This document shows positions 9,403 to 21,436 of a DNA stretch of 64,000 bases, one piece after another. Within the stretch, counting starts at the first letter, position 1. Every line of letters begins with the position of its first letter. Location of the stretch: positions 1 through 64,000 of the forward strand of contig JAXMCM010000027.1 of assembly GCA_046349355.1 (NCBI GenBank), given 5' to 3'. The position numbers and the translations under genes are program-made. The notes beneath the pieces are model-generated. The model had not been told where the DNA came from, made no database searches, and worked only from the letters and a program-made list of their open reading frames with translations. Origin of the DNA: CALKJU01 sp046349355. GTDB taxonomy: Bacteria > Pseudomonadota > Alphaproteobacteria > Geminicoccales > Geminicoccaceae.

Positions 9403-10787
9403 CGGCGGGCGAGTCCGGCGAAGTGCGCCAGCATCGCGGCGTGCGTGCGGATCCCCTTGTCGTAACAGGCGAGCTCGAACTTCTCGTTCGGGCTGTGCAC
9501 CTTGTCGTCGTCGAGGCCGAACCCGACGAAGAGCACGTCGAGGCCCAGGATCTGGCGCAGCGGCGCGGTGATCGGGATCGAGCCGCCGCAGCCGGCGAGC
9601 ACCGGCGAGCGGCCGAAGACATCCTCGATGCCGCGCTGGGCCGCGGCCAGCCAGGGCGAGTCCGTGGCGACGCGCACCGGGTGGCCGCGCCCGTGGTCGA
9701 GGAACTCGACCGAGCAGTCGGGCGGCAGCCGGTCGCGGAAGAACTGCTGGATCGAGGCCATCACCTTGTCGGGGTTCTGGTCGGGAACGAGGCGGCAGGA
9801 CAGCTTGGCGCTGGCGTGGCTCGGGATCACCGTCTTGCTGCCGGCCCCGGTGTAGCCGCCCCAGATGCCGTTGATGTCGCAGGTCGGCCGCGACCAGACC
9901 TGCTCGAGCAGGTCGCGTCCGGCCTCGCCGTAGGTGCGGGTGAGCCCGACGTCGGCGAGGAAGGCCTTGGCATCGAAGCCCGACTCGCGCCAAGCCGTGA
10001 GCTCGTTGGCGGCAACCTCGGCGACGTCGTCGTAGAAGCCCGGCAGCTGGACCCGGCCCTTGTCGTCGTGCAGCTGGCCGAGGATGCGGGTCAGCACGTT
10101 GATCGGATTGGGCACCGCACCGCCGTACATGCCCGAGTGCAGGTCGCGGGTCGGCCCGCTGATCTTCACCTCGGCGTAGACGATGCCGCGCAGCATGTAG
10201 GTGATCGCCGGCCGGTCGACGTCGAGCATGCCGGTGTCGGAGACGACGCAGACATCGGCCTTGAGCTCGTCGCGGTTGGCCTCGAGGAACGGCACGAAGC
10301 TGGTGCTGGCCGCCTCCTCCTCGCCCTCGATCAGCACGCTGACGTTCACCGGCAGCCGGCCGTGCACGTCCTTCCACGCCCGGAAGGCCTCGACGAAGGT
10401 CATCACCTGGCCCTTGTCGTCCACGGCACCGCGGGCGACGAGGCGGGGGCCGCGCGGGCCGTCGACGACGACCGGGTCGAACGGCGGGCTGTCCCACAGC
10501 TCGAACGGATCGGCCGGCTGCACGTCGTAGTGGCCGTAGTAGAGGATGTGCGGCGCGCCCGGCGCCCCGCGCCAGTGGCCGACCACCATCGGCATGCCCG
10601 CCGTCGGCCGGCTCGCCGCCTCGAAGCCGATCTCGCGCAGCTGCCCGGCAAGCCATTCGGCACAGCGCTCGGTGTCCGCCCGGTAGGCCGGGTCGGTGCC
10701 GACGCTGGGGATGCGCAGGAACGCCTTCAGGCGCTCGACGGACGTGGCGAACTGGCCGTCGATGTGCTGGATGACGGGATCGAGCAT
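9399..10787 (-). CDS. M20-family dipeptidase
   Basis: A 462-residue zinc peptidase of the M20/M25/M40 family (carnosinase/CNDP-like dipeptidase group). The zinc- and catalysis-related motifs are present: YYGHYDVQPAD (84-94), GAVDDKGQ, the general-base motif LIEGEEEAAS (152-161), VCVVSDTGM, and a C-terminal GGSIPIT. A dimerisation domain lies in the middle, with ISGPTRDLHSGMYGG. The ATG at 10787 is preferred because MLDPVIQHIDGQ matches family N-termini. It follows the sugar-transporter operon with a 79-base gap on the same strand. Substrate is probably dipeptides or acylated amino acids. Confidence 0.88.
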   Translation of the reverse strand: MLDPVIQHIDGQFATSVERLKAFLRIPSVGTDPAYRADTERCAEWLAGQLREIGFEAASRPTAGMPMVVGHWRGAPGAPHILYYGHYDVQPADPFELWDSPPFDPVVVDGPRGPRLVARGAVDDKGQVMTFVEAFRAWKDVHGRLPVNVSVLIEGEEEAASTSFVPFLEANRDELKADVCVVSDTGMLDVDRPAITYMLRGIVYAEVKISGPTRDLHSGMYGGAVPNPINVLTRILGQLHDDKGRVQLPGFYDDVAEVAANELTAWRESGFDAKAFLADVGLTRTYGEAGRDLLEQVWSRPTCDINGIWGGYTGAGSKTVIPSHASAKLSCRLVPDQNPDKVMASIQQFFRDRLPPDCSVEFLDHGRGHPVRVATDSPWLAAAQRGIEDVFGRSPVLAGCGGSIPITAPLRQILGLDVLFVGFGLDDDKVHSPNEKFELACYDKGIRTHAAMLAHFAGLARR

Positions 10788-10866
10788 GGCAGCCTGTGCC
10801 TCGTTGCGGGCCCTCGGGCGCGGGTTATCGCCCGCCCCTCGTCCGGCAACAACCGCCGAGCGCTGC

Positions 10867-12129
10867 CTACCAGCCCCCGCGCGCACGCAACAGGCGCAGC
10901 CGGTCGTCGAGGGCCGCGAGGTTGTCGCCGGCCGAGCCACGGCCGGTGAGCGTCGCGTGCGCCGCCTCCCAGAACGCCGTCGACAGCTGCGCGTAGCGCG
11001 CCTTGGCGGTGCTCGACGGGCGCGCCACGGCGTCGGCGAGGATCGCCTTGAAGTCGGCGAAGAACGGTGCTGCCGCCAGCACCTCGGAATCGTCGTAGAG
11101 GGCGGTGACGGTCGGCGCGTAGGTGCCGGCGATGGCGCGGCGCTTCTGCTCGGCGGGACTGGTCAGGTAGGCGACAAGGCTGGCCGCGGCCTCCTGGTTC
11201 TTCGAGTACTTCGACACGGCGAGCTGCCAGCCGCCCAGCGTGGCGCTGTGCTGCCGGCCGCCCGGCCCGCCGCCGGGCAGCGGCGCCACGCCGACCTTGT
11301 CCCTCACCAGGCTGCCCTCGCCCTGCAGCAGCGCCCAGGCATAGGGCCAGTTGCGCATGAACACGGCGTTGCCGAGCTGGAAGGTGATGCGCGCGTCCTC
11401 CTCGACGAAGCGCGTCACCCGCGGCGGGGCGATCGTTCCCACCCAGCTCGCGGCCTGGGCGAGCGCCAGGGCGGCGGCCGGCGAGTCGACGGCGATGCCG
11501 CCGTCGGCGTCGAGGATCGTCCCGTCATAGGCGCTGATCCACTCGAGCGCGTTGCAGGTCAGGCCCTCGTAGGCGTTGCCCTGGAACACGAAACCCCAGA
11601 GCTCGCCACCGGCGAGCGGCCGTTCCTTCGCCTGGATCGCCAGCGCCGTCGCCGCCAGCTCGCCATAGGTCGTCGGCACCGGCAGGCCGCTGCGCTCCAG
11701 CAGGTCCTTGCGGTAGTAGAGCAGGCCGGCATCGGTGAACCAGGGCATCGCCACGAGGCGCCCGTCGACCGTGTTGTTGGCGACGATCGCCGGCAGGTGC
11801 GCGGCGAGCACGTCGTCCGGGACGAACGGCTTGAGGTCGATGAGGTGCGGCGCCAGGGCACTGGGCCAGATCACGTCGATCTGGAAGACGTCGACCGAAT
11901 CGTCCTGGCGCTCGAGCCGGTCGACGTAGAGCCAGTAGCGCTCGTCGGAGCGCTCGGGAGCGGCGAGCACGCGGACGGTGTTGCCGCTCTCTTTGGCCCA
12001 GGCCTCGGCACCTTCCCGGCACAGGGCCAGCTCCTCGGTCTGGCCGCCGCAATAGATCGCGACCTCGGCGGCCGCGGCCGCATGGATGAGACCGGTAGCC
12101 AGGACGGCTGCGACGGCGAGGCTTCTCAT
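10867..12129 (-). CDS. Second ThuE-like sugar ABC substrate-binding protein
   Basis: A 420-residue secreted binding protein with an N-terminal signal peptide (MRSLAVAAVLATGLIHAAAAA). It is clearly a paralogue of the protein encoded at 16777-18045: both share SGNxVxV, the run VFQIDVIWP/VYQIDVIWP, NNTVxGxLVAxPWFTDAGxLYYRKDLLE, GLTCxALEW, VFMRNWPYAW and TLGGWQLAVSKYS. It should bind an alpha-glucoside such as trehalose or maltose in the periplasm for the adjacent permeases. It is the last gene of the operon, 43 bases after the ATPase gene, and has a GAGGAGG site seven bases before ATG. A small hairpin (12151-12166) lies in that gap. Divergence from its paralogue suggests a different ligand range. 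Confidence 0.88.
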   Translation of the reverse strand: MRSLAVAAVLATGLIHAAAAAEVAIYCGGQTEELALCREGAEAWAKESGNTVRVLAAPERSDERYWLYVDRLERQDDSVDVFQIDVIWPSALAPHLIDLKPFVPDDVLAAHLPAIVANNTVDGRLVAMPWFTDAGLLYYRKDLLERSGLPVPTTYGELAATALAIQAKERPLAGGELWGFVFQGNAYEGLTCNALEWISAYDGTILDADGGIAVDSPAAALALAQAASWVGTIAPPRVTRFVEEDARITFQLGNAVFMRNWPYAWALLQGEGSLVRDKVGVAPLPGGGPGGRQHSATLGGWQLAVSKYSKNQEAAASLVAYLTSPAEQKRRAIAGTYAPTVTALYDDSEVLAAAPFFADFKAILADAVARPSSTAKARYAQLSTAFWEAAHATLTGRGSAGDNLAALDDRLRLLRARGGW

Positions 12130-12150
12130 CACGCCTCCTCCCCGGTTGGC

Positions 12151-12166
12151 GCGGGCTCGTGCCCGC
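12151..12166 (-). other. Small intercistronic hairpin
   Basis: GCGGGC-TCGT-GCCCGC is a perfect six-base-pair stem with a four-base loop between the ATPase gene and the second binding-protein gene. There is no T-run, so it is more likely an mRNA-processing or translation element than a terminator. Confidence 0.3.
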
Positions 12167-12172
12167 GGTGGG

Positions 12173-13267
<1,095 letters not shown>

Positions 13268-13270
13268 GGG

Positions 13271-14926
13271 TCACGACTCCCCTGGGAGTTCGGCGAAAAG
13301 CCAGGCATGCGGAGGAAGGGCAGCCGAGCCGGCCTCGATGGCCGCCCCGGCGCTGGCGAACAGCACGGTTCCCGTCGCCGCGGCCGAGGCCGGCTCGCGC
13401 GACAGGTTGAACAGGCAGAGGATCCGGCGCCCGCCATGTCCGCGGGTGAAGGCCAGCACCTGCTCGCCGGCATCGACGAAGCGGATGTCGCCGCGGCGGA
13501 TCGGCTCCTGGCCGCGCCGCCAGGCGAGGAAGGCCCGCACCTGCTCCAGCACGGAGCCGGCGACGCCGGCCTGGCGATCGACCGCCCAGGGCCGGTGCGG
13601 GGCGGCGACCGGCAGCCACGGGCGGCTGCTGGTGAAGCCGGCGCCGGGGTCGTCGGCAGACCAGGGCATCGGTGTGCGGCAGCCGTCGCGGCCCTTGTAG
13701 TTCGGCCAGAAGGTGATGCCGTAGGGGTCGAGCAGGTCCTCGAAGGCGAGCTCCGCCTCCTCGAGGCCCAGCTCCTCGCCCTGGTAGAGGCAGGCGGTGC
13801 CGCGCAGGCTGCACAGCAGGATCGGCACCATCGCCCGCAGCTGCGTCGTCGCCTCGCCGCCGGCGGCAAAGCGCGTCACCGCCCGGGTGACGTCGTGGTT
13901 GCAGAACGACCAGCAGGCCCAGCCGCCACCGAGCGAGGTCTCGACCGCCTCGACGATGCCGCGGATCGCCGACGGCGTCGGCGGGCAGGTCAGCAGGTCG
14001 AAGCTGTAGGCGATGTCGAGGCCGCCGCCGTCCGAATACTCGGCCATGCGCTCGAGGGCGCCGTCGCCGCTGATCTCGCCCAGCAGCACGCGGCCGCCAT
14101 AGCGCTCGGTCAGGGCGTGCAGCGGCTTGAAGAACAGGTCGGACAGCTCGGGCCGGGCCTTGTTCCACAGCTGCCGCTGCATGTCGTGCGGCGTGTTGCC
14201 GGGACCGTTGAGCGCGGCCTCGGCGTCGCGCGGCCGGGGCGGGTTGTCGCGCAGCTGCGGGTCATGGACGCCGAAGTCGATGGCATCGAGCCGGATGCCG
14301 GCGATGCCGCGCTGCAGCCAGAACTCGGCCGCCCCCAGCAGCGCCGCGATGACCTGCGGGTTGTGGAAGTTGAGGTCCGGCTGTTCCTTGAGGAAGTTGT
14401 GAAGGTAGTACTGCCGGCGGCGCGGCTCCCACTCCCAGGTCGGGCCGCCGAACACGGCCTGCCAGTTGTTGGGCGGCGAGCCGTCCGGCTTCGCATCCGC
14501 CCAGACGTACCAGTCGGCCTTGGGGTTGTCGCGCGACTCGCGGCTCTCGAGGAACCAGGCATGCTGGCTCGAGGTGTGGCTGGCAACGAAGTCGATCATC
14601 ACGCCCATGCCCAGCTCCTTCGCCCGGGCCACCAGCCGGTCGAAGTCGTCGAGCGTGCCGAACATCGGGTCGACGTCGCAGTAGTCGGCGACGTCGTACC
14701 CGTAGTCCTTCATGGGGCTCTTCATGAAGGGCGAGATCCAGACGAGGTCGGCGCCGAGGCCGGCGATGTGCTCCAGCCGGCGGGTGATGCCCGGCAGGTC
14801 GCCGATGCCGTCGCCGTCGGTGTCCTGGTAGCTGCGCGGATAGACCTGGTAGATGACGGCGCCGCGCCACCAGTCGTCCTTGCGCCAGCCGACCTTCGGC
14901 AGGCGGTGATGCGTCCGCTCGCGCAT
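13271..14926 (-). CDS. GH13 alpha-glucosidase (AglA-like)
   Basis: A 551-residue glycoside hydrolase family 13 enzyme that would cleave alpha-glucosides after import, releasing glucose in the cytoplasm; no signal peptide is present. Domain A opens with GAVIYQVYPRSYQDTDGDG. The catalytic residues are visible: nucleophile Asp214 in GIRLDAIDF, acid/base Glu284 in LLGEISGD, and the third carboxylate Asp345 in FCNHDVTR. Region I reads DFVASHTSSQH, with Ser where many GH13 enzymes have Asn; this is also seen in rhizobial AglA-type enzymes. It lies between permease and ATPase genes, three bases from each, as in agl operons. Trehalose, maltose or sucrose are possible substrates. Confidence 0.9.
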   Translation of the reverse strand: MRERTHHRLPKVGWRKDDWWRGAVIYQVYPRSYQDTDGDGIGDLPGITRRLEHIAGLGADLVWISPFMKSPMKDYGYDVADYCDVDPMFGTLDDFDRLVARAKELGMGVMIDFVASHTSSQHAWFLESRESRDNPKADWYVWADAKPDGSPPNNWQAVFGGPTWEWEPRRRQYYLHNFLKEQPDLNFHNPQVIAALLGAAEFWLQRGIAGIRLDAIDFGVHDPQLRDNPPRPRDAEAALNGPGNTPHDMQRQLWNKARPELSDLFFKPLHALTERYGGRVLLGEISGDGALERMAEYSDGGGLDIAYSFDLLTCPPTPSAIRGIVEAVETSLGGGWACWSFCNHDVTRAVTRFAAGGEATTQLRAMVPILLCSLRGTACLYQGEELGLEEAELAFEDLLDPYGITFWPNYKGRDGCRTPMPWSADDPGAGFTSSRPWLPVAAPHRPWAVDRQAGVAGSVLEQVRAFLAWRRGQEPIRRGDIRFVDAGEQVLAFTRGHGGRRILCLFNLSREPASAAATGTVLFASAGAAIEAGSAALPPHAWLFAELPGES

Positions 14927-14929
14927 GCC

Positions 14930-15766
<837 letters not shown>

Positions 15767-15770
15767 GGGC

Positions 15771-16706
15771 TCAGTCCTCCCGGCCGACGCGGCCCAGGGT
15801 CATGTAGACCACCGTGAACACCGCGATGATGAGGAACAGCATGGTGGCGGCCGCCGAGCCGTAGCCGACGTCCTGGAAGTCGACCAGCTGCTGGCGGGCG
15901 TAGACCGACATCGACATGGTCGACTTGTTGTTGCCGGTCAGCACGTAGATGACGTCGAACACGCGGAAGGCGTCGAGCACGCGGAAGATCACCGCGACCA
16001 TGATCGCCGGCTTGAGCAGCGGCAGCGTCACCTTCCAGAACACCCGCACCGGGTGGATGCCGTCGACCTTGGCCGCCTCGTAGCACTCGCTCGGCAGCAT
16101 CTGCAGGCCGGCGAGGAACAGCAGCGACATGAAGGGGGTGGTCTTCCACACGTCGACGATGATGACCGACAGCAGCGCCGTGTTCGGGTTGGCCGTCCAG
16201 GCGATCGGCTTGTCGATGATGCCGACGGCGATGAGCATGGCGTTCAGCACGCCGAACACGTCGTTGTACATCCAGGCCCACATCTGGGCCGAGACGATCG
16301 TCGGGATCGCCCAGGGGATCAGCACCGCCGTGCGCATCAGGCCGCGGCCGGGCATGTTGGCGTTGATCGCCAGCGCGATGCCGAGCCCGAGGATGGTCTC
16401 CAGCGTGACCGAGCACACGGTGAAGATCACCGTGTTCCAGAACGCCGTCCACCAGTCGGGGTCCTGCAGCAGGTAGATGAAGTTGTCGATGCCGATGAAC
16501 TGCGCCGCCGACAGGTCCGAGAGGTTGGCGTCGGTCAGCCCGAACCAGATGGTCCGGCCGAGCGGCCAGGCGGCGACGAGCAGCAGCACCACCAGCATCG
16601 GGGCGAGGAAGATCCAGGCGTAGCGGACCCGCTCGCGGGTCAGCCGCGACGCCCGTTGCGCGACGACCGGCACGGCGCCGGACGCAGCTCCTGCGGCAGT
16701 GGCCAT
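15771..16706 (-). CDS. Sugar ABC permease, MalF/AglF type
   Basis: A 311-residue inner-membrane permease of the MalF type. After a short cytoplasmic N-terminus it has six hydrophobic segments, with the coupling loop YEAAKVDGIHPVRVFWKVTLP and the family-typical GIDNFIYLLQDPDWWTAFWNTV. It pairs with the MalG-type permease. The ATG at 16706 lies 70 bases after the first binding-protein gene, with a strong stem-loop in the gap, suggesting that permeases are made in smaller amounts than the binding protein. Confidence 0.93.
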   Translation of the reverse strand: MATAAGAASGAVPVVAQRASRLTRERVRYAWIFLAPMLVVLLLVAAWPLGRTIWFGLTDANLSDLSAAQFIGIDNFIYLLQDPDWWTAFWNTVIFTVCSVTLETILGLGIALAINANMPGRGLMRTAVLIPWAIPTIVSAQMWAWMYNDVFGVLNAMLIAVGIIDKPIAWTANPNTALLSVIIVDVWKTTPFMSLLFLAGLQMLPSECYEAAKVDGIHPVRVFWKVTLPLLKPAIMVAVIFRVLDAFRVFDVIYVLTGNNKSTMSMSVYARQQLVDFQDVGYGSAAATMLFLIIAVFTVVYMTLGRVGRED

Positions 16707-16737
16707 CCTGATTCCCCCGACCCGACCGGCGTTGAGC

Positions 16738-16761
16738 GGGGCCCGGCGCGGGCCGGGCCCC
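16738..16761 (-). other. Strong intercistronic stem-loop after the binding-protein gene
   Basis: GGGGCCCGGC (16738-16747) pairs perfectly with GCCGGGCCCC (16752-16761) around a four-base loop. It lies between the substrate-binding-protein gene and the first permease gene of the same operon. With no T-run it is unlikely to be a full terminator. Stem-loops in this position in sugar operons usually protect the upstream binding-protein mRNA and lower downstream expression. Confidence 0.6.
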
Positions 16762-16776
16762 GGTTACGTTACAAGC

Positions 16777-18045
<1,269 letters not shown>

Positions 18046-18060
18046 CATGTCCTCCCTGAG

Positions 18061-18080
18061 CGTCCAAAACGGTTTGGACG
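18061..18080. promoter_or_regulatory. LacI-type operator of the sugar operon
   Basis: CGTCCAAAACGGTTTGGACG is an inverted repeat matching its own reverse complement at 18 of 20 positions, centred on CG. A CG-centred palindrome with AAA/TTT flanks is the typical operator form for LacI-family repressors such as AglR or ThuR. It sits about 13 bases before the first binding-protein gene. A weak promoter reading away from it on the minus strand (CTTTCC, 17 bases, TATCGT immediately before the palindrome) would place the operator over the transcription start. No LacI-family gene is in this window. Confidence 0.65.
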
Positions 18081-18141
18081 ACGATAGCCGTCTGCAGGAA
18101 AAAGGAAAGCCTCCTCGACGTCAAATGCGCGGGAATGGCGC

Positions 18142-19128
18142 CTAGGCGGCGCTGTCCACAACCGCTGACGCCTCTGGCGACAGGACAAGCTGCCGCCGGC
18201 CGCCCTCGCAGCCGGGTACCCGGCCCCCGGCGAGGGTCGCCACGACGTGGCGCAGGACCGCCCCGGGGCGGCCGCGGCCGTCGCCGAGGAAGTAGCTGTG
18301 GCCGAGAGGGTCGGCGAGGCCGTTCACCTCGTCGCAGTCGACCGCCACGACGTTGCCGGGGGTGCGCTCGGGGCGGCAGGGCCCGCTGTGGCCGAGGCGG
18401 CGCGAGACGAGCTTGTGGCGGAGGTTGGCGACCTTGCTCGAGCGCAGGGCGAAGTCGTCGGCGGCATGGTAGACGACGACATGGCGCGCCGTCGCCGGCA
18501 GGACCGCGGCCTCGCCGTCGGGCTCGAGGCCGTCGTTGGCGAGGTCGGGGGCGACGAGGAAGAGCGCGCGGAAGGCCGCCGGGATGGCGCCGTAGTCGCT
18601 CTGCCAGCGGCCGAAGGCGCTGCGCAGGACCCGGTTGCCCATCGAGTGCGCCAGCACGCTGACATGCTTCAGGCACAGCTCCTCGCCGGCGGCACGCTCG
18701 CGCCAGTCGACGAACTTGCCGATCATCCGGGCGAAGGCCTGGCCACTCATCTCCGCCGCGGCCTGGTCGTCCCAGTAATCCAGCACCAGCCCGAAATCGT
18801 CGTCGCAGGGCCAGACCAGGGGGACCACCTCGACGAGGTCGGGCTGCAGCCCGTCGCACAGCCGCTGCAGCTCGAGCGCCGCGGGGAACACCTTGGCCTC
18901 CGGCTGGCAGTTGAAGCCGTGGATGAACAGCAGGATCTGCCGGCGCGACGAGCGGCGCAGGCGGCTGAAGAAGGCCGGGGCCAGCACCTCCTCGTACTGC
19001 CCGGCGCCGAGGCGGCGGCAGAAGTAGAGCGACGCCGCGGGCTCGCTGTCGGCTGCATCGAAGCTCACGGCCCGCCCGGCCGCCGAACGGCGCCCCTCGC
19101 GAAGCCGGCGATTGGTCACGAACAGCAT
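18142..19128 (-). CDS. Alpha/beta hydrolase (DUF900-like)
   Basis: A 328-residue alpha/beta-hydrolase-fold protein. An HGFN oxyanion motif follows ILLFI at about residue 70, the nucleophile elbow is LAHSMGN with Ser162, and a candidate catalytic His lies in LGHSYF near 282. This layout fits the DUF900 (esterase/lipase-like) family. There is no signal peptide. The gene stands alone, divergent from the phosphonate-hydrolase-like gene. Substrate is unknown. Confidence 0.75.
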   Translation of the reverse strand: MLFVTNRRLREGRRSAAGRAVSFDAADSEPAASLYFCRRLGAGQYEEVLAPAFFSRLRRSSRRQILLFIHGFNCQPEAKVFPAALELQRLCDGLQPDLVEVVPLVWPCDDDFGLVLDYWDDQAAAEMSGQAFARMIGKFVDWRERAAGEELCLKHVSVLAHSMGNRVLRSAFGRWQSDYGAIPAAFRALFLVAPDLANDGLEPDGEAAVLPATARHVVVYHAADDFALRSSKVANLRHKLVSRRLGHSGPCRPERTPGNVVAVDCDEVNGLADPLGHSYFLGDGRGRPGAVLRHVVATLAGGRVPGCEGGRRQLVLSPEASAVVDSAA

Positions 19129-19252
19129 GCGGCAACCCCGGGTCGTGCGGGATATAGGATTATCAGCCTAGATCTCGGAAATCAAGCCTTTGGGCGAAGC
19201 CGCGATGCCGCGCCTAGGCTGCCGGCGACGCAACGGCAGCGGCGGCAACGGC

Positions 19253-20731
19253 ATGAACATCCTCTTCGTCACCGCCGACCAGTGGCGCGGCGACTGCCTC
19301 GGCGCCGCCGGCCATCCGTCTGCCGTCACGCCCCACCTCGACCGGCTGGCCGCCGACGGGGTCCGCTTCGCCCGCCATCACACCCAGGCGACGCCGTGCG
19401 GGCCCGCCCGCGCCTCGCTGCATACCGGGCTCTACGCCTTCAACCATCGCTCGATCACCAACGGCACCCCGCTCGACGCGCGGCACCGGACGGTGGCCCA
19501 GCTGCTGCGCGCCGCCGGGCGTGACCCGGTCCTGTTCGGCTACACCGACACCAGTGCCGACCCGCGCCGCTATCCGGCGGACGACCCGCGCCTGACCTCC
19601 TACGAGGGCGTCGCCCCCGGCTACCGGGTCGAGCTGCAGCTGCCGGAGCATCTCGGGCCGTGGCTCGACCACCTGGCGGCCCGCGGCTACGGACGTCGCG
19701 ACCATGTCTGGGACTGGTACCGTGGCCCGCTCGGGGCGCCGGCCCCGTGGCGGGCCGAGGACAGCGAGACCGCCTTCCTCGCGGACCGCTTCCTCGACTG
19801 GCACCGCCACCGGCGTGGCCCGTGGACGGCCCACCTCTCGTTCATCAAGCCGCACCCGCCGCTGGTCGAACCGGCGCCCTACCATGCGCTGGTCGATCCG
19901 GCCCGGATGCCGCTGCCGGTGCCGCCGGCGGGCCCGGCGCACCCCTGGCTCGAGGTCCATCGCAACCAGCCGCTGGGCGCCAGCTGGGGTGCCCTCGCCG
20001 GCCGCCTGCCACGCGACCTCGACGCGGCGACGTGGCGGACGCTGCGCGCCGTCTATCTCGGCGCCATCGCCGAGGTCGACCATCATCTCGGCCGGATCCT
20101 CGGCGCGCTCGAGCGCTCGGGCGAGCTCGACCGGACGCTCGTCGTTGTCACCGCCGACCATGCCGAGATGCTCGGCGACCAGCTGATGCTCGGCAAGGCC
20201 GGCTTCTTCCCGCAGGCCTTTCACGTGCCGCTGGTCGTGCGCGCACCCGGCGGCGCCAGGGGCCGGACGGTCGAGGCCTTCACCGAGCATGTCGACATCA
20301 TGCCGACGCTGCTGGAAGCCGCCGGCCTCGCCGCGCCGCTGCAGGGCGACGGGCACAGTCTCTGGCCGTTCCTGCGCGGCGACGCGCCGGCGGGCTGGCG
20401 CGACGCCACCCACTGGGAGCACGATTTCCGCGACGTCGAGGCGCTGACCTACGAGCGGGCCCTCGACCTGCCCTCCGACCGCTGCAGCCTCGCCGTCCGC
20501 CTCGAGCGGCGCTTCGCCTACGTCCACTTCGCCGGGCTGCCGCCGCTCTGCTTCGACCATGCGGCGGATCCGGGCTGGACCCGCGACCTCGCCGGCGATC
20601 CGGCGGCGGCCGGCATCGTCCGCGACCTGGCGCAGGGCATGCTCGACTGGCGGATGCGCCACGCCGAGCGCCGGCTCACCGGCGCCAAGCTCACCGCTTG
20701 CGGGGTGAAGGGCTCCTTTGATCCGGCATGA
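19253..20731 (+). CDS. Sulfatase-fold phosphonate monoester hydrolase-like enzyme
   Basis: A 492-residue alkaline-phosphatase-superfamily hydrolase. It begins MNILFVTADQWRGDCLGAAG and carries the formylglycine motif C-x-P-x-R as TPCGPAR (Cys49, Arg53), so the active-site Cys would need oxidation to formylglycine. The following LHTGLYAFNHRSITNGTPLD closely resembles rhizobial and Burkholderia phosphonate monoester hydrolases/phosphodiesterases, not classical arylsulfatases. Metal ligands are in the N-terminal TADQ and the later TADHAEMLGD. The start at 19253 is fixed by the conserved N-terminus. The 3' end overlaps nth by 41 bases, convergently. Substrate could be phosphonate monoesters, phosphodiesters or sulfate esters. 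Confidence 0.82.
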   Translation: MNILFVTADQWRGDCLGAAGHPSAVTPHLDRLAADGVRFARHHTQATPCGPARASLHTGLYAFNHRSITNGTPLDARHRTVAQLLRAAGRDPVLFGYTDTSADPRRYPADDPRLTSYEGVAPGYRVELQLPEHLGPWLDHLAARGYGRRDHVWDWYRGPLGAPAPWRAEDSETAFLADRFLDWHRHRRGPWTAHLSFIKPHPPLVEPAPYHALVDPARMPLPVPPAGPAHPWLEVHRNQPLGASWGALAGRLPRDLDAATWRTLRAVYLGAIAEVDHHLGRILGALERSGELDRTLVVVTADHAEMLGDQLMLGKAGFFPQAFHVPLVVRAPGGARGRTVEAFTEHVDIMPTLLEAAGLAAPLQGDGHSLWPFLRGDAPAGWRDATHWEHDFRDVEALTYERALDLPSDRCSLAVRLERRFAYVHFAGLPPLCFDHAADPGWTRDLAGDPAAAGIVRDLAQGMLDWRMRHAERRLTGAKLTACGVKGSFDPA

Positions 20732-21371
20732 GCCGCTTCTCCGGAAAGGCGCAGACATCGGCGATCGGGCAGCGCCAGCATTCCGGGCGGATGGCCTTGC
20801 AGGTGTAGCGGCCGTGCAGGATCAGCCAGTGGTGCGCACCGTGCTTGAAGCGCTCCGGCACCGCCTGCAGCAGCCCCTGCTCGACGGCCTCCGGCGTCCG
20901 GCCCGGGGCGAGACCGGTACGGTTGGCGACGCGGAAGACGTGCGTGTCGACCGCGATGGTCGGCTCGCCGAACGCCTCGTTGAGGACGACGTTGGCGGTC
21001 TTGCGGCCGACGCCGGGCAGCCGCTCCAGCGCGGCACGGTCCTTCGGCACCAGGCCGCCGTGCTCGTCGAGCAGCTGCCGGCACAGGGCGATCACGTTCT
21101 TGGCCTTGTTCCGGTAGAGCCCGATCGTGCTGATGCGCTGGCGCAGCGCCTCCTCGCCGAGGGCCAGGATCGCGGCCGGCGTGGCGGCCTCGGCGAACAG
21201 CGGCCGCGTCGCCTTGTTGACGCCGACATCGGTCGCCTGCGCGGAGAGCACCACGGCCACCAGCAGGGTGAACGGGTCGCGGTACTCGAGCTCGGTGCGC
21301 GGCTCCGGGTTGGCCGCCGCCAGCATCGCGAACATCCGCTCGATCTGTGCGTCTGTCATGCGTTCAAGCAT
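20691..21371 (-). CDS. nth: Endonuclease III
   Basis: A 226-residue base-excision repair glycosylase/AP lyase that removes oxidised pyrimidines. The helix-hairpin-helix LPGVGRKTA contains catalytic Lys124, the catalytic Asp142 is in VDTHVFR, and the iron-sulfur cluster cysteines follow the family pattern C-x6-C-x2-C-x5-C (191, 198, 201, 207). The C-terminal tail PDQRSPSPRKR extends over the end of the convergent phosphonate-hydrolase-like gene. ATG at 21371 is used; another ATG at 21359 is possible. Confidence 0.95.
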   Translation of the reverse strand: MLERMTDAQIERMFAMLAAANPEPRTELEYRDPFTLLVAVVLSAQATDVGVNKATRPLFAEAATPAAILALGEEALRQRISTIGLYRNKAKNVIALCRQLLDEHGGLVPKDRAALERLPGVGRKTANVVLNEAFGEPTIAVDTHVFRVANRTGLAPGRTPEAVEQGLLQAVPERFKHGAHHWLILHGRYTCKAIRPECWRCPIADVCAFPEKRLMPDQRSPSPRKR

Positions 21372-21436
21372 CCGTGTCTTGAGCGGCTTCCGGCCGGGGC
21401 CCTATAGCGGCTCACGAGATTGTTACGGGAGCGCGA

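Noticed and set aside
13271..14926. Loss of the conserved Asn in GH13 region I as sign of inactivity
   Set aside because: All three catalytic carboxylates are present and Ser at this position occurs in AglA-type glucosidases.
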